From the NCBI GenBank assembly GCA_003971905.1, contig RSEE01000052.1:434001-498000 (forward strand): 64,000 nt of DNA. Reading direction: 5' to 3'. Below the pieces are notes generated by a model, which was not told the DNA's origin, made no database searches, and saw only the letters and a program-made list of their open reading frames with translations. Each line of letters starts with the position of its first letter. The first letter of the stretch is position 1. Source of the stretch: Moniliella sp. 'wahieum' (lineage: Eukaryota > Basidiomycota > Moniliellomycetes > Moniliellales > Moniliellaceae). Made by a program: the position numbers and the translations under genes. Of this stretch, positions 22,960 to 39,438 are shown piece by piece.

Positions 22960-23041
22960 GCCCTACTGTTGCAATGGTAGCATTCTTCACTTCTACGGCG
23001 TCTGTGATGAAGCGGTTGTGGGTTCGAGTCCCACGTGGGGC
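22960..23041 (+). tRNA. tRNA-Arg (anticodon UCU) with an 11-nt intron
   Basis: The acceptor stem GCCCTAC pairs with GTGGGGC (one G-U). The D arm is TTGC-AATGGTA-GCA. Anticodon stem CTTCA/TGAAG encloses an 18-nt loop, i.e. CU-UCU-A, then an 11-nt intron (CGGCGTCTGTG) after position 37, then A38. The variable loop is CGGTT and the T arm is GTGGG-TTCGAGT-CCCAC. The CCA end is not encoded, as usual in eukaryotes. It lies 223 bp upstream of the drs2 start on the same strand. Confidence 0.93.
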
Positions 23042-23047
23042 TTTTTT
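23042..23047 (+). terminator. RNA polymerase III terminator (T6)
   Basis: Six T residues immediately after the tRNA-Arg 3' end. Confidence 0.9.
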
Positions 23048-23264
23048 GTGGAGCGCTTTTTGGCTGGGGCAAGGCTGCTGCCACGTGGAAGGGCTGCGCT
23101 GGTGTAGCGCGCGTGCCGGCGGAATGGCGCCGCGGCGGAACGGCAGCGCGCGCAGTGGCAAGCCAGCGGCAGGCGGCAGCACCCGCTAACCTCAGCCCCC
23201 CCCCCACCACACCACCCCCACACCACCACGCCTGGGCGCTGCATGCGCGCCTGACACTCCACCG

Positions 23265-26200
23265 ATGAATCCCTTCAAGGATCTCCTCGGCGACGACGAC
23301 GACGACATCGAGGCCCGCCCCCGCACCTTCCAGCTCGGCAATGCTTCCGAAGACCCCTTTGCCAGCCTCGACGAGCTCGACCGCCCCGCCCCGGCCCAAC
23401 GCGGCCACCACTCGCTCCTGTCTGCCGACGACGACCTGCTCGGCGGAGGTATGTGTCCTCGACACTCAATCCTGTCTCGGCAACCAAGCATCCGCTTGGC
23501 GCCAGCACCGAGACTGTTTTTGACCCCGACTCCGCCACCCAGGGCCCCTTCAGCGACGCCTACCGCGCCGGAGTACCGCGCCGAAACCAAGGGGCCCTTC
23601 AGTGATGTGTACCAAACTCATGTCGACGGAAACTTCAAGAGCATTGAAGCCGACGATGATTTGGGCGATCCCTTGCCAGCCAGCACCTTGTCCTTTGCTC
23701 CCATGCGGCGCCGCCCCGCCACCCGAACCCAAGAAGCGCATTGCCACTTCCCGGCGACGCAAGTACAAGGGTCTAACGACCTGGGACTCGGCCAAGCGCA
23801 CCTTCCGCAACGTGTACGACGAGACAATGTCAGCCTTTGGAAAGTCTTTCCCGTACTCACAGCCCGTCGAGGGAGAGGAGAGCGGACAATTTACCTGAAC
23901 GATGAGGCAGCAAACGCGGCACTCAAGTTTACTGACAACTACGTCTCAACGACCAAGTAAGTGGTGACCTTTGTCCCCAAGTTTCTCATTGGTGTGTTTT
24001 CATACTGGGTTGATCTGCGGAGCTGTACTTACAATTTTCTTTGCCAAAGAACAATTCACCAAATCGGCCAACGTCTTTTTCCTTTTCACCTCGTGCATCC
24101 AGCAGATTCCTGGTGTATCACCCGTTAACGCTGGACAACCATCATCCTCTTGGGGTGGTACTCGCCGCCACAGCGCTCAAGGATTTAAAGGAGGACCGAA
24201 AAGCGCATCAAGCTGATGCGGAACTCAATTCGCGGTTGTGCCAAGTGCTGGACCCGATGGCACCCCCCTCGTCGGGAGGAGCTGGGCAAGGGAGCTTTGA
24301 GTTGCGTGCTTGGGCTGCTGTGGAGGTGGGAGACATTATTCGGGTGGAGAACAACGAATCCTTTCCTGCTGACTTGGTGTTGATCGCCAGCTCAGAGCCC
24401 GAAGGGTTGGCGTACGTCGAGACCTCCAACCTGGATGGCGAGACCAACCTCAAGATCAAGCAAGCCAGTCCCGAACCGCCAACCTGACCACTCTGGCTCG
24501 GTAGCCGCACTTCGCGGGCATCTGGCTTCTGAACACCCCAACAACTCGCTCTACACCTTTGACGCTACCCTTCACCTTCAGACCCAACACAGCGGCTACA
24601 ACCGTGGTCCGACGAAGAAGGTGCCCCTTTCGCCTGACCAGTTCCTTGCAAGGGGAGCGCAGTTGCGCAACACTCTTGGGTCTACGGTATGGTTTGTCTT
24701 AGGTCACGAAACCAAGTAGTTAATGAAGAACGCGACATCGTCACCGATGAAGCGAACCCGAGTGGAGCACGAGTCAATGACCTGATCTTCTTTCTTTTTG
24801 GACTTATGTTGGTCTTGTCCATCACTTCGGCGGCGGGGAGAACTGTGCGCAACAGTTCGTTTGCTAATGAGATGCAGTATCTTCTCCTTAAGGAGGATCA
24901 CCGCAACAAGGCGCGCGCGTTCATCGAGGATGTGCTCACCTTTATCATTGCTTACAGTGCATTGATTCCGATCTCGCTGATTGTCATGATCGAGGTGGTC
25001 AAGTACCGCCAAGCTACGTTTATTAACACTGATTTGGACATGTACTACAGTCCCACTGACACGCCCCGCCTTCTGTCGCTCATCAAGTCTGTAGAGGAAC
25101 TGGGGATGGTGGACTACGTCTTCTCGGACAAGACCGGAACATTGACCCGCAACGAGATGCAATTCCGCCAAGCTTCGATTGGCGGTGTGTGCTACACGGA
25201 CGAGATTGACGAGAGCAAGATGGGTACCGGGAGATTGGCCCCGATGGGCGTGAGTGGGTGGGCAACGGACATGGCATGAGCTTCGTGCCCAGCTGGCTCA
25301 GGGGACGGTGACAGAGCAGACGACGGTGGCCGACGAGTTCCTCACGCTCCTAGCCGTTTGCCACACAGTTATCCCCGAGCGTACTGAAGGCAAAGTGGTG
25401 TACAGGCTCTTCCCCCGACGAGGCGGCACTCGTATCGGGCGCCGAAATGATGCAGTACGAGTTTATCACGCGCAAACCTCGTTCGGTCTTGTGCGTGTTC
25501 GGGGCAGAGAAAGAGTACGAGTGCTCAATGTGTGCGAGTTCAACTCGACTCGAAGCGTATGTCGACCGTGGTGCGCATGCCCGACGGGCGGATCAAGCTT
25601 CTTTGCAAGGGTGCCGACACTGTTATTCTCTCCCGCTTGGCCAAGGAACAGCCCTATCAGGACCTGACCCTAATGCACTTGGAGGACTTTGCCTCTGGGT
25701 ACGGACTTTGCATTGCGTCACGCGACATCTCCCCCTCCGAGTATTCCTACTTGGTCGCGGATCTACGCGGCGGCAGCCCAAATCAATGGCCGAGCTGAAG
25801 CGCTGGACCAAGCGCGGATGCGATCGAGAAGGACATGCTTCTTCTCGGGGCGACGGCAATTGAGGACAAGCTCCAAGAAGGCGTGCCCGAGACGATTCAC
25901 ACGCTGCAGATGGCGGGGATCAAGGTCTGGGTTCTTACGGGCGACAGGCAAGAGACAGCAATCAACATTGGACTCTCGTGCAAGCTCATCTCGGAGAGCA
26001 TGAATCTGGTTATTGTCAACGAGGACAGCCCTGATGCTACGTCCTCTTTCCTCCGAACTCGGCTGGAGGCTGTGCGCAGCCAACGCGCCGCAGGTGAAGT
26101 GGAAGATCTGGCTTTGATTATCGATGGCAAGAGCTTGGGCTTCGCTCTGGGGGAGATGAACATGAGCAAGATGCTCTTTGATCTGGCGGTAATGTGCCAA

Positions 26201-27488
26201 GCGGTGGTGTGCTGTCGGGTGAGCCCATTGCAAAGGCATTGGTGGTCAAGTTAGTCAAGAAGTACCAGAAGGCGTTCTCCTAGCTATTGGGGATGGGGCA
26301 AACGACGTGTCGATGATTCAAGCTGCCCATGTGGGGGTAGGCATCTCGGGCCACGAGGGTTTGCAAGCCGCAAGAAATGCCGATGTGGCCATCAGCCAAT
26401 TCCGGTTCTTGCGCAAACTGCTGCTCGTCCATGGTACCTGGAGTTATACCCGCTTGTCCAAGATGATTCTCTTCACCTTCTACAAAAACACGGCGCTCTT
26501 CATGACCCAGTTCTTCTACTCATTCCAAAATTCGTTCAGTGGGCAAGTGGCGTTCGAGGGCTGGACCTTGTCGTTTTACAATGTGGTCTTCACTTTGCTG
26601 CCTCCGCTCGTGCTTGGCATCTTTGACCAGACCGTTTCGGCGCGCATGCTGGACGGTACCCCCAGCTGTATGGGCGAGTTGTGTTTGACAAGATTGCTTT
26701 GCTGGTTCGACAGTCAATGCGTTTTATCACTCATTCCTTTCGTTCATCATTGTCACTGCCATGTTTTGGGGATCGGCCATGCTGAATGGCGGATACAACT
26801 CCTACCACTGGATCTGGGGCTTGACGCTTTTCATGTCGGTACTGGCTACTGTGCTTGGGAAGGCGACGCTCGTGTCGGACATCTGGACCAAATACGGCGA
26901 TCGGTATGCCTGGCTCGCTTCTGCTCACCATCGTGTTCTTGGCCGTGTACGCCTCGGTTGCGCGCTCATCCCGGGGATCCACCTCTCCAGCGAATACTAC
27001 AAGATCATCCCCCGACTTTACGGGCTGTCGATCTTTTGGTTCAGCATGCTGCTTGTCCCTGTCGCCTGCTTGCTGCGGGACTTTGCGTGGAAGTACTACC
27101 GCCGCACCTACCGCCCCAACTCGACCGACATTATCCAGGAGGTACAGAAGTACAACCTCCAGGACTACCGCCCGCGCATGGACCAGTTCCAAAAGGCGAT
27201 CCGCAAGGTACGGCAGTGCAGCGCATGCGCCGCACTCGTGGCTTTGCCTTCAGCCAAACGGAGGGCGAGCAGGCGCGTCTGATCCGTCAGTACGATACCA
27301 CGATCCGGCGCCGTCGGGACTATAATGATCCTTACCCAACGCAACCCTGTGCTTGTACCCGTGTATTTGACCCGCGTCTACCCTTAGGATCCATAGGTGG
27401 GAAGGGGGCTACGCATTTGGATGTGACTGGCCCAGTGGCGTCCCTTTTCCCCGGCCAGGCCAGGCGGCGGTGCGATGTGTGTGAGTAG
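23265..27488 (+). CDS. drs2: P4-type phospholipid flippase, Drs2-like
   Basis: Moves aminophospholipids to the cytosolic leaflet of Golgi/endosomal membranes, by family. The start MNPFKDLLGDDDDD gives an acidic N-tail. Two introns are visible: 23449-23542 (GTATGT donor) and 23992-24049. Landmarks in order: a run of EQFTKSANVFFLF and IPGVSP (first membrane region), PADLVLIASS and NLDGETNLK (actuator, P4 signature), a membrane segment FIIAYSALIPISLIVMIEVV, the phosphorylation site DKTGTLTRNEM (25127 on), the nucleotide-binding domain, LTGDRQETAINIG, GDGANDVSMIQ (about 26290-26320), then several C-terminal membrane helices and RGFAFSQTEGE near 27240-27270. At least eight frame changes occur between these landmarks. 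The stop is uncertain (27330-27488) because of a late shift. Close paralogues such as Dnf1 are less likely given the C-tail. Confidence 0.92.
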
Positions 27489-27851
27489 GCACATGCTTCG
27501 CTCTGCCTCCAATCGCTGGAACGCCCAAGGTGCACCCGATGGCATCCGACAACGTTAGCACGCGCTTCCGCCATGCTTCACGCAGTGGGCGGGTGACCTA
27601 ACTCGATGGTGAGTGCCTCCAATTTGCTCCACTGGCAGAGGAATGGGACTGAGTACTGAGTACTGAGGATGTCAATTCCCCTTTTCATCGACCACCACCA
27701 TCCCGCCCCGCAGCCTAATACTACTACTACTAAACTCCATCGCGTGTTTTTTGGTGTTGAAAAGGAATCAATCTGGAACCACTCGCCCTATACTGTACAG
27801 GAGGAGACAAACAAAGTAGAAAGGAAGAAGGCGGAGGGGGGGCGGGTAGGG
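27489..27851. other. Convergent intergenic region between drs2 and smc3
   Basis: Shared 3' flank of two convergent genes. Carries an AGTACT+G heptad array at 27652-27670. Confidence 0.6.
27652..27670. repeat. Heptad array, AGTACT core (spacer G)
   Basis: Two perfect AGTACT+G units and a partial one, in the short drs2/smc3 intergenic space. Confidence 0.8.
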
Positions 27852-31984
<4,133 letters not shown>

Positions 31985-33617
31985 CTAGGCTGAGCGCGGC
32001 GGCCAGCTGCCCCAGTAGTTGTTGGATCCTTGCCAGTCTGGAAACGGATTCTGCAGCGGCTGGCACGACGGCTGCCTCCAGTCCTCGTCGGAGCCCAGCG
32101 GCCACATCGGCACCCCGCACACCTCGTTCAACTTGCACCCGGGCCGGCACTTCTTCCACTCGGCCCAGTCCAGGTCGCGCACCAACGCGCGGATCCGCGC
32201 CCGGCTCGCCCCGGCTTGCCCGGCCTCCGCGCCAGCCCGGGCGAGGCGCAGCGTGGTGCAGATGCGATGCGCGATCCGCCCCGTTGCGCGCGACGCTACC
32301 GATCCGTCGTCCGGGTACGGCACCGCCTGAAGCACACCATTTCTCCTCCTCCTTCCACTCCTCCTCTTGCTCTTCCCCCCCCTCCCCCTCCCCCACTACT
32401 GTCCGCGCCAAGCTAGCCGAAAACGGCCGCAGAAGCCGAATCAGTTCCCCGTGCATCTCCTCGTCCGTAGCGTCGGTAGTGATCCAGCGCAGCGGGTCAG
32501 CATACCGCAGCACCACTTCGTCCGCGACCGTGCGCCAGTCAATGCCCTGCTCGGTGGGAACGGTGGTGCGACGGATCCAGTCTTGGGCGGCTTGGTGCAG
32601 CGCCGCGACCTCGGCTTGGGACAGGTGGTCGAACCGAGGCACAACGTGCGAGACGGAACGGTTGCCGGGGGGCACAGGGGGCCCATCGAACAACGGAGCA
32701 TCGTACACGTACGCCGAAAAGTACGAGCGCGGGTCCCAATGCAGCTCGAGTCGCTGGCCCAGTCCGTCGTACCGCTGTGCCACGCCTCCGACCCAGTTTA
32801 CGTTCCCCCGCGCCCGGGCCCAGGCGCCGAGGGGGGCTGCACCCGCAACACCCGTTCCGGCGCCCCCACGTCCCGCTCAAAGTCACACAGAATCAGCTCG
32901 AACCCCGCTTCGGTCCGCACCGTGCCGGCCAGGTGGGGTGCATGCTGCGCATACAACGCGCAAACCTCATCTTTCCGCTGCGTTTCCCCATAAAGGGCGC
33001 GCCGGGGCCAGGAGGCTGGTCGAGCAAAAGGTAGTCTTGCGTACCCGTCGTTCCATACGTCGTCTTGCCCGCACTCATCCCGTCCACATAGAGCACCGTG
33101 AGATCATGCTTGGTACGGTACGTGTGGAAGTAGCCAACACGTTCTTGGCCCAACACCAGCTGGCCCGCACCAGCGCCAGCGCCCTGGCTCTCGAGCTGGT
33201 GCAGGGCCCCCTCCTGCTCCTCCTCTTCCTCCCCGTCGGAACCAGGCGATGCGTCGTTGGGAGGCTTGGTGCCGTTCCGTGGGTTTTTGGGGCCATGCCA
33301 CAACGGCGGACGCGCAAAGACAAGTCCGTGATCTGGCTCAAAGGCGAGCCACTCGGAGCCAGTGACTGGGTCGGGGGTGGGGGAACCGTGGTACAGCACC
33401 GTTCCGTTGGGGATGGTGGCGACCATGAGGCCCATGCCGTTGTGGTGCACGCCGGGGCCCCACTGGCGGCCACTGTCGACAATGGCATTGAAAATCCAGC
33501 TGGCTCGGTCTGCTTCCACTTGCGCATCGGGCTGGAGCACCAGGCGGGCGGGGCGGCGCGGGCGTGGCCGAGCAACAGGAGCGACGCGAGGAGGAGGCGC
33601 AACGGGCTAGGGCGCAT
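31985..33617 (-). CDS. Secreted protein of an uncharacterised fungal family
   Basis: Function unknown. The start at 33617 gives a clear signal peptide (MRPSPLRLLLASLLLLGHA, Ala-rich end). The mature part reads ASWIFNAIVDSGRQWGPG, HHNGMGLMVATIPNGTVLYH, WLAFEPDHGLVFAR, then GYFHTYRTKHDLTVLYVDG and MSAGKTTYGTTGTQDYLL. I recall the same motif series from conserved fungal secreted proteins without a known role. The C-terminal third has a Cys-containing block, CRPGCKLNEVCGVPMWPLG, near the stop at 31985. An acidic E-rich insertion lies in the middle. There are several frame changes, notably around 32990-32900 and 32400-32330. It is tandem with smc3, which lies 410 bp downstream. Confidence 0.65.
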
Positions 33618-34234
33618 GGGCTAGGACGTGGGCGTGGGCGTGCAGTGGGGGTGGGGGGGTGGGGCCTGAGGTGGAGAGGACGGCAATACGCAGGTGTGGC
33701 AGCGGCCGACGCTGCGCAGCTGCGGTGGTGCGGCGCGCATCCAAGCCCAGAGCTTGCAAGCCGCGGCGATCTGCACGGCCAGCTGGCCAGATTACGCGCT
33801 TATCACTCGCAAGCAGACCACGTGGGCCGCAGCAGCAGCACACCGCACGCGCCGTCACATTCACCTGTTTCTGCGCTTGTGCCGGACAAGCCTTTGCCCA
33901 TCTCCGCCGCCCCGCTCCCACCGCTCTTGGCCCCTCGGCATTCATGCATCATGCCGCCTCCACTCCCGCCGCTGCGGGCACCTACCCATCCCTTTCCCCT
34001 CTAGTATTCTACCTCCTCCATCATACATCGCACCTAATAGTCCCCCATCCAAAGCTAGAACAAACACACTTCAGGACGCCATGACAGCCAGACGACGTCC
34101 GCGCCCCTTCCAGCAGCGCGGCGACAGACAGAGACGAGACAGATGGGCCAGAGGCGGGGCCGAGACGGAGAACCAAGCAAAGGAGGGGGGGGGGGGAAAG
34201 TGCACCGCGACGTTCAACTGCATCGAGCATTAGC
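33618..34234. other. Intergenic region between the secreted protein gene and the B56 gene
   Basis: Upstream of the secreted-protein start and downstream of the B56 stop. GC-rich on the left, with a G9-G10 run near 34187. No gene recognised. Confidence 0.55.
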
Positions 34235-36658
34235 TTAGGCAGGGTACACGTACCCCTGACCTTCAGGCAAGTCCATGGCGAGGCCCGTCGGGTCCGCCTC
34301 GTCGTCAAAAAAGTAATCGTCCGACGAATCCGAGTCGGAGGGATCGCCCTTGGGATGGGCCAGGCGCCGCTGCTCGAGGTACATGTCGAGGGAGGAAGGG
34401 GGGTTCTTGAGGTCTTCGCGCAACTGGCGTGGCGGCGGCACGTTTCGCGCTTGCGCTTCGCCCAGTGCTTTTCTCCGTACTTGGGCCCACGCTTTGTCCT
34501 TGTCCATGTGTACCTGGCGCTCGGCGAGGCGCTGCATGCGGTACGCAGCCGTCAGCGATTCCACCAGCGCCGGGTTGACCTCGACGCTCATCCGGAGCGC
34601 GTTGCGCGCGAGTTGGTGGATGGTCTTGTTCCAGTGGTGGCGCGCGTTGCGGTACACGACGAAACAGGGCAAACGAGCCAAGACTTGCTCAATGTGGTCC
34701 GACAGGAGCGAAACAATGTACTCATTGTTCCACAGGTAGAGCGTGCGCTCGGCCACTTGAAAGTGCGGCGAGTCAATGCGCGGCGAGTTGGGTAAAGAGC
34801 GGGGTGGCCACCTTGCTAAATTCGCTCGGGTCCATCGCATCCAGAATCTCCTCGGTCTCATTGAGAAACATGACCTCCTTGGGCGAGTTGATCTTGGGCC
34901 AGTACCGCAGCAGACCAGCACCACTGGCGACGTCAAGCTCGGGTCCTTCTCGAGGAACTGCACAACACAGTAGGCCAACTGAGGATGGTAGAGCGATAAG
35001 CTGCGCGCCTTGTGGAGCGGGACCAGGACTCGGGCCAAAAAGACCTTGTGTTCCTGCTTGAGCGGCAAGGCAAACCATTGATGATCGACCCCAAGATTTC
35101 CAGTAGCTCGGCAATCCCATTGAACCGCTCCGTCTCGTACAGAAACGCAAAAAAGACGTGGTTGATGGAGCGACGGATAAACGCACGCAGGTTGAGAAAC
35201 TTGCCATAGATGCGATGCAGCGTCGTCTTGAGAAAGTCGCGTTCTCTCGGATCCTCCGAATCAACAACTCCAACAGCTGCAGCACAAACGGCGGATTAAT
35301 GTACCGCTTGGCCAGCGACGTTTGGAACTCGGGCGACTCGACAAACCGCAAAAAGAACTCGTACACTACTTGCAGATGCGGCCAGGCCGGCTCCAAGCTC
35401 GGCTCGTCTCCTCCGGATCATACGCGCCCTCACCAACGTTGCCTCCGCCATAGAGCAGCGCCGCCGGCGACGGCGGGCCCCCGCGCGTCTCGGACGCGAG
35501 CGGCGCCAAGTCCGTCGACTCGTCCAGCGGGTTGTAGCAAAAGTCTGTGGCGATCGGGTTGGCACGCACGCGCGGCTGGCCGCAGCTTGAGCCAGGTTGT
35601 AGCCAGGCGGAATGGTACGGAACAGATTGGCAGCAAACATGTTGATCACTTCGGGGTAGATGCCTCGGTAATGACCCCCTTGTGGTGGTGATGTACTCGA
35701 GCAGCTCATGCAGCGTGGCAGCCTTGACCTGCTTGCCCTGCATGTCGCTCGTGGGATCGTCAAAGTCAAACACGACACAGCATTGGCGCAGCTTGCGAAT
35801 AAACAGTTGTTGTCGGTCTGCCGGAACCACCTCGACAAACGCCGGCAGTTTCTCCAGGTCCTGCGGCGGACGAGCGCCGGGCGGCAGCCCGAGCATCGCC
35901 GGGTCCCACGCTCCATGCGACACATTCATCCGACTGCTGCGTTGTTTCCGCGGAGGCGTCTTGACCGCTGTACCGGGCAGAATATCCTTGGGCGTTTGCT
36001 GCGACAGCGGCGTTGGCGACCCCACCATCCCCGACCCGGCAGCCGGTGCTCCGCCAATCGCATGCCACCACCGAGCACTTGCGATCCTTCTTTCCCAGGC
36101 CCACGCTCCACTCCCTCCCGCCCATTCTGGGCGCCGAGGTAGGCATGGGAAGCGGCGGAAGGACGGATACCAGTCGCGTTGACCGGAGAGAAGCGGCTGC
36201 ACCAGCGGGTGTGCCAGGCGTCAGCACCGAAGGCGCCGCAGGAGTGGTGCGCTCCGGCGGCGCTACGCGCCCAACAGAGCCGGATGGCGAGGCGGACGAA
36301 GCAGAAGACGTGCCACTTTTGCGCCCAGAGCGGGACGACTTGGATTCCTTGGGGGGCGCGGGCGGCGGTTGTCCTGTGCCGAGGCCGGCGTCTGCATGGC
36401 GGGTGCCGGCGCAGAGGCGGCGGGAGTCGCGCCATTCGAGCGCCGGCTCTCCTTGGGCAGAGTGTTGGAGCCGGTGCTCTTGAGGGACCGCAGCGACGGC
36501 GTACGGCTGGCGCTGCTGCCCGACGCAGCGGGGGCGGGGGCGCGGAGGCGGGCGGAGGTGGTGGCGCGGGCGGGGGGGGGGCGGGGGTCGGCGGAGTGGG
36601 TCTGCTTGGCGTCGCTCTTGGAGCGCGAAAGCGCCATGGCCTTCTTGAAGCTCTTCAT
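34235..36658 (-). CDS. rts1: PP2A regulatory subunit, B56 (B') family
   Basis: Targets protein phosphatase 2A to its substrates. The start [16 protein letters not shown] (36658) opens a long Ser/Pro/Ala-rich disordered N-terminus typical of fungal Rts1/Par1; MGHAA adds five residues if 36673 is used. The HEAT-like core follows in order: [20 protein letters not shown] (about 35800-35740), [94 protein letters not shown] and [20 protein letters not shown]. The C-terminus is acidic ([16 protein letters not shown]) and ends VYPA. Several frame changes interrupt the core. It is divergent from sec66 across 412 bp. Confidence 0.93.
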
Positions 36659-37070
36659 TGCTGCATGCCCCACCAGACAGGTCGGGGCGGCGAGGGGGGG
36701 CAGGAGATGGCGGCCGCTGCTTGCTGCTTCGGCGCCACGGGTGAAGCTTCAACTTCAAGTGAAGCTTGAAGGGTCAAGTGAATCACACGTCCCATCACAC
36801 GTCGTGCTCTGCTGAAACCCCCGCCAGCGCCATCATCACGGGGGGGCCGTGGCGCACCACACGTCTGCGCCCTCCACGTCACGCCCGCCCACGCAGCGCG
36901 TCCGCTTACGTACGCCCCGCGCTCCACGCGGCGCCACCTGCTCGCAGCGCCAGCCGCCATTCCGCCGCGCGTTCCGCCGGACGTGCGTCGGAATTCCACG
37001 TGGCGTGTCGAGAGAGAGAGAGAGCCACCACCAACACCACCACCCTGGCCCACCCCGTCGCAGCTCCCAC
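36659..37070. promoter_or_regulatory. Divergent promoter region between rts1 and sec66
   Basis: The 412 bp between opposite starts must hold both promoters. It contains mirrored AAGCTT words near 36745-36775 (GAAGCTTCAACTTCAAG and GAAGCTTGAAG). No TATA box or factor site can be assigned from sequence alone. Confidence 0.5.
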
Positions 37071-38067
37071 ATGGCGCTGCCCCTGTACGTGCCGCTGGCG
37101 TACATTGTCTCCTTGTAGCCGCCATCAGCTCCTTCAGCCGCATCCACGCCGCCGCGCCGCCGGCGCCTCGCCGCCGATGCCACGGCCCAGCCTTGGTTTG
37201 TCGGCGGCCATCCCGAGCGCGACATTTACCAGACGCTGTCGCGGCCGATGCCGCCGCACAGGAGGAGGACAAGCCCCGTGTCCCCGAAAAGGTGCTCCGT
37301 GCCGCGCTCCTGAACCGGGCCATGGCGGATGTGCGCGTCTGCGCCGCATGAGGGAGGACAAGAACGCGCTCGCCACCCTCCTCCAGCGCGGCAGCCTGGG
37401 CGACGTGACGGCCGAACGCTTTGCTCTGGCCGAGAAGGAGCTGGAGGCAGAGCTGCTGGACACGGTGTCCGAAGCAAACTCCTTCCACCCGGGCTGGGGA
37501 CAAGTACTGTTCCAGCAAGCCAACGAGATGGTTAGCCATCTGAAAATCAAAAGAGACGTACTTTGCCATCCCGCCAAGCGAGAGGAAATGAGTGCGTCCC
37601 CGTCTCTGCGAGTCCTGCGTCGTTTGCACCCCCTGCGGTACTAACCCTGACCACGCAGAAAAACCAAATCGATCGAGTGGCAAGAGCATTCCGCGGCCCA
37701 GGATGCCGCTTCCTCGCTCTCACTCCCCCGGGACGCAGATCCAGGTGCCGGGGCCTCCGCCCCTGTCTGCTATGGGCCCCACGGCTCCGGGACGCAGGTC
37801 AAATTCAACCTGCCGCCTCAAGTCGCCGCTGCGATGCAAGCGACAGGAGGGAGGATTGTACCACAGATGCTGCTGCGATCGCTGCGGCCAATGGGGGCCG
37901 ACTGCCCCCGCCTGCTGTCGATGCTGGATCAAATGCGTGCAGCGCATATGGAGGCGCGAGCACAAGCAGAAGCTCAGGGCAAGGCTGATGGTCCCAAGCC
38001 GCCGGCGGTCACGGCTGCTGGAACGGGCCAAAAGGCGGCTACAGTGGAAGAGGCCGAGGACGAGTAA
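37071..38067 (+). CDS. sec66: ER translocation complex subunit Sec66 (Sec71)
   Basis: Part of the Sec62/63 complex that assists post-translational import into the ER. The start MALPLYVPLAYIVSL is the membrane-anchor beginning. It is followed, across shifts, by AQPWFVGGHPERDIYQTLSR, VPEKVLRAALLNRAMADVR, REDKNALATLLQRGSLGDV and ANSFHPGWGQVLFQQANEMV (37470-37530). This matches the Sec66 order of anchor, E-RDIY motif and SxxPGWG motif. An intron with donor GTGCGT and acceptor CACGCAG ends at 37658; exon 2 (37659-38067) begins with KTKSIEWQEHSA once an A run is allowed one extra base, and ends KAATVEEAEDE. A Pro/Met-rich tail after 37740 is longer than I expect and is not conserved as far as I know. 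Confidence 0.82.
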
Positions 38068-38568
38068 ACCTACCCTTTCTTTGTACATCACCTGATCACC
38101 GGATTCCTTCCTATTGCATTCGTTTGCGTCGCCCTCCCAGATCGCACACATGATGGATTCATAATGATTCCTGGTCGGCACGGCCGACGCTCGGGCAGAG
38201 CGGAGGAAGCGGGCCGAAGCGAAATAGCACACTATGGTACGTTCGTCATAGGCCCGTCTCGCCTCGAGCGAGGTACTGCCAACTACGTAAAATAGAACCG
38301 ACTGTGGCTTTGTATGGTTGGGGCGTGCCTGTGCACGCAATCCAGTCGCGGCGCATCACCTTTCACCATGGCAGACCGTCGAGTGGGACCGGGTTGGACA
38401 ACAAGACCCCCCCTTCTCCAATCTGGGTTTCGTTTGCCTCCCAAACCGCTGAGACGCTGAACCGCTGAACCAACCCATTTCCCTAGCAGAGCCAAGCTCG
38501 CTGCTCGCTGCCACCACGCATGGCACGAGGCGAGCTTGGCGAGGCTAGGCCAACGTCCATTCCATTCA
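38068..38568. other. Convergent intergenic region between sec66 and the vWA gene
   Basis: No gene or repeat of note; shared 3' flank of two convergent genes. Confidence 0.55.
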
Positions 38569-39438
38569 TCAGGTAAGCTGGTTGGACATGCGGTCAAACC
38601 TGCGGTTGATGCCGCCCAAGGGATTTGACAATCAGATCGAACGACAAGGCCATGCCGCTGCACGGTGTGGTATCGACGATATCGCGAACATGTTGTTCGG
38701 AGGAAGCGAGTCATCGAGGTTGGCGCAAAAACGTGCCGGCCTCTTGATCGTCGCCGACTTGGATAAAGGAGAAACCGAGCTGCGAAAGCGGTAGACGGTC
38801 CTGTCCAAGCGCTGCGCCAGCGACAACAACACATCTTCCAACTCGTCCGTTGGCGCCCCATCCGTATCACTACATAGTTGCGTTCCGCACCTCGTGCATG
38901 CCCGCCGGCAGCGGCCGCGCGCCAACTTGTGCTCCCGCACCAGCTGCACCGCATCCAGGTACGCCATCACCACTCTTCCAGCCGGCCGCCCGTGGGCGTG
39001 GCGCCGTCCGGACAGACACTGTCGAACAACGCGCGCACATCCTGGTTGGGATCGTGCAGTTGCGCACCGAGCGGTCCGATTGAGAAAATACACATCAATC
39101 CCATCGGGTCTTTGCTCGCCACCAGCGCGTGAGACCCGACAGCGCATCGCGCCTCTTGCCACCCGCGTGACGCCCTGCGCATCCGCAAGCTGCATCGACG
39201 CACTATCGTCCACCACCAGCACCGTGTCGAACCCGCGCAGCAGGTCAGCGGGTCCTCGTGCGCCGCGCCAGCACGCGCGGGCGCGGCGCCGGTGGAAGCG
39301 TGCGGGCCGACGGGCGGGCGGCAGGCTGGCTGCTGGAGGCGTAGGTGGCGGGACTGGCCACGTACTCGGCCGCACTGGACGAGGGCGGGGGGAGGCGTAG
39401 GCCGCGTCGTACGCCGGCGGCGGAGGGGCACTGTCCAT
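38569..39438 (-). CDS. von Willebrand factor A domain protein
   Basis: The start MDSAPPPPAYDAAYASP gives a Pro/Ala-rich head. The vWA fold begins at LLRGFDTVLVVDDSASMQ, whose D-x-S-x-S (DDSAS) is the metal-binding MIDAS motif. Further on, across shifts, come DGIDVYFLNR, YLDAVQLVREHKLARG, NYVVITDGAPTDELEDVL (in shifted frames), the FLRQLDDSLPPNNMFAI region and an end at GGINRRFDRMSNQLT with the stop at 38569-38571. Many fungi carry this stand-alone cytosolic vWA family with the same ending (GGINRR-D). The partner or role is not known to me. About six frame changes. Confidence 0.8.
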
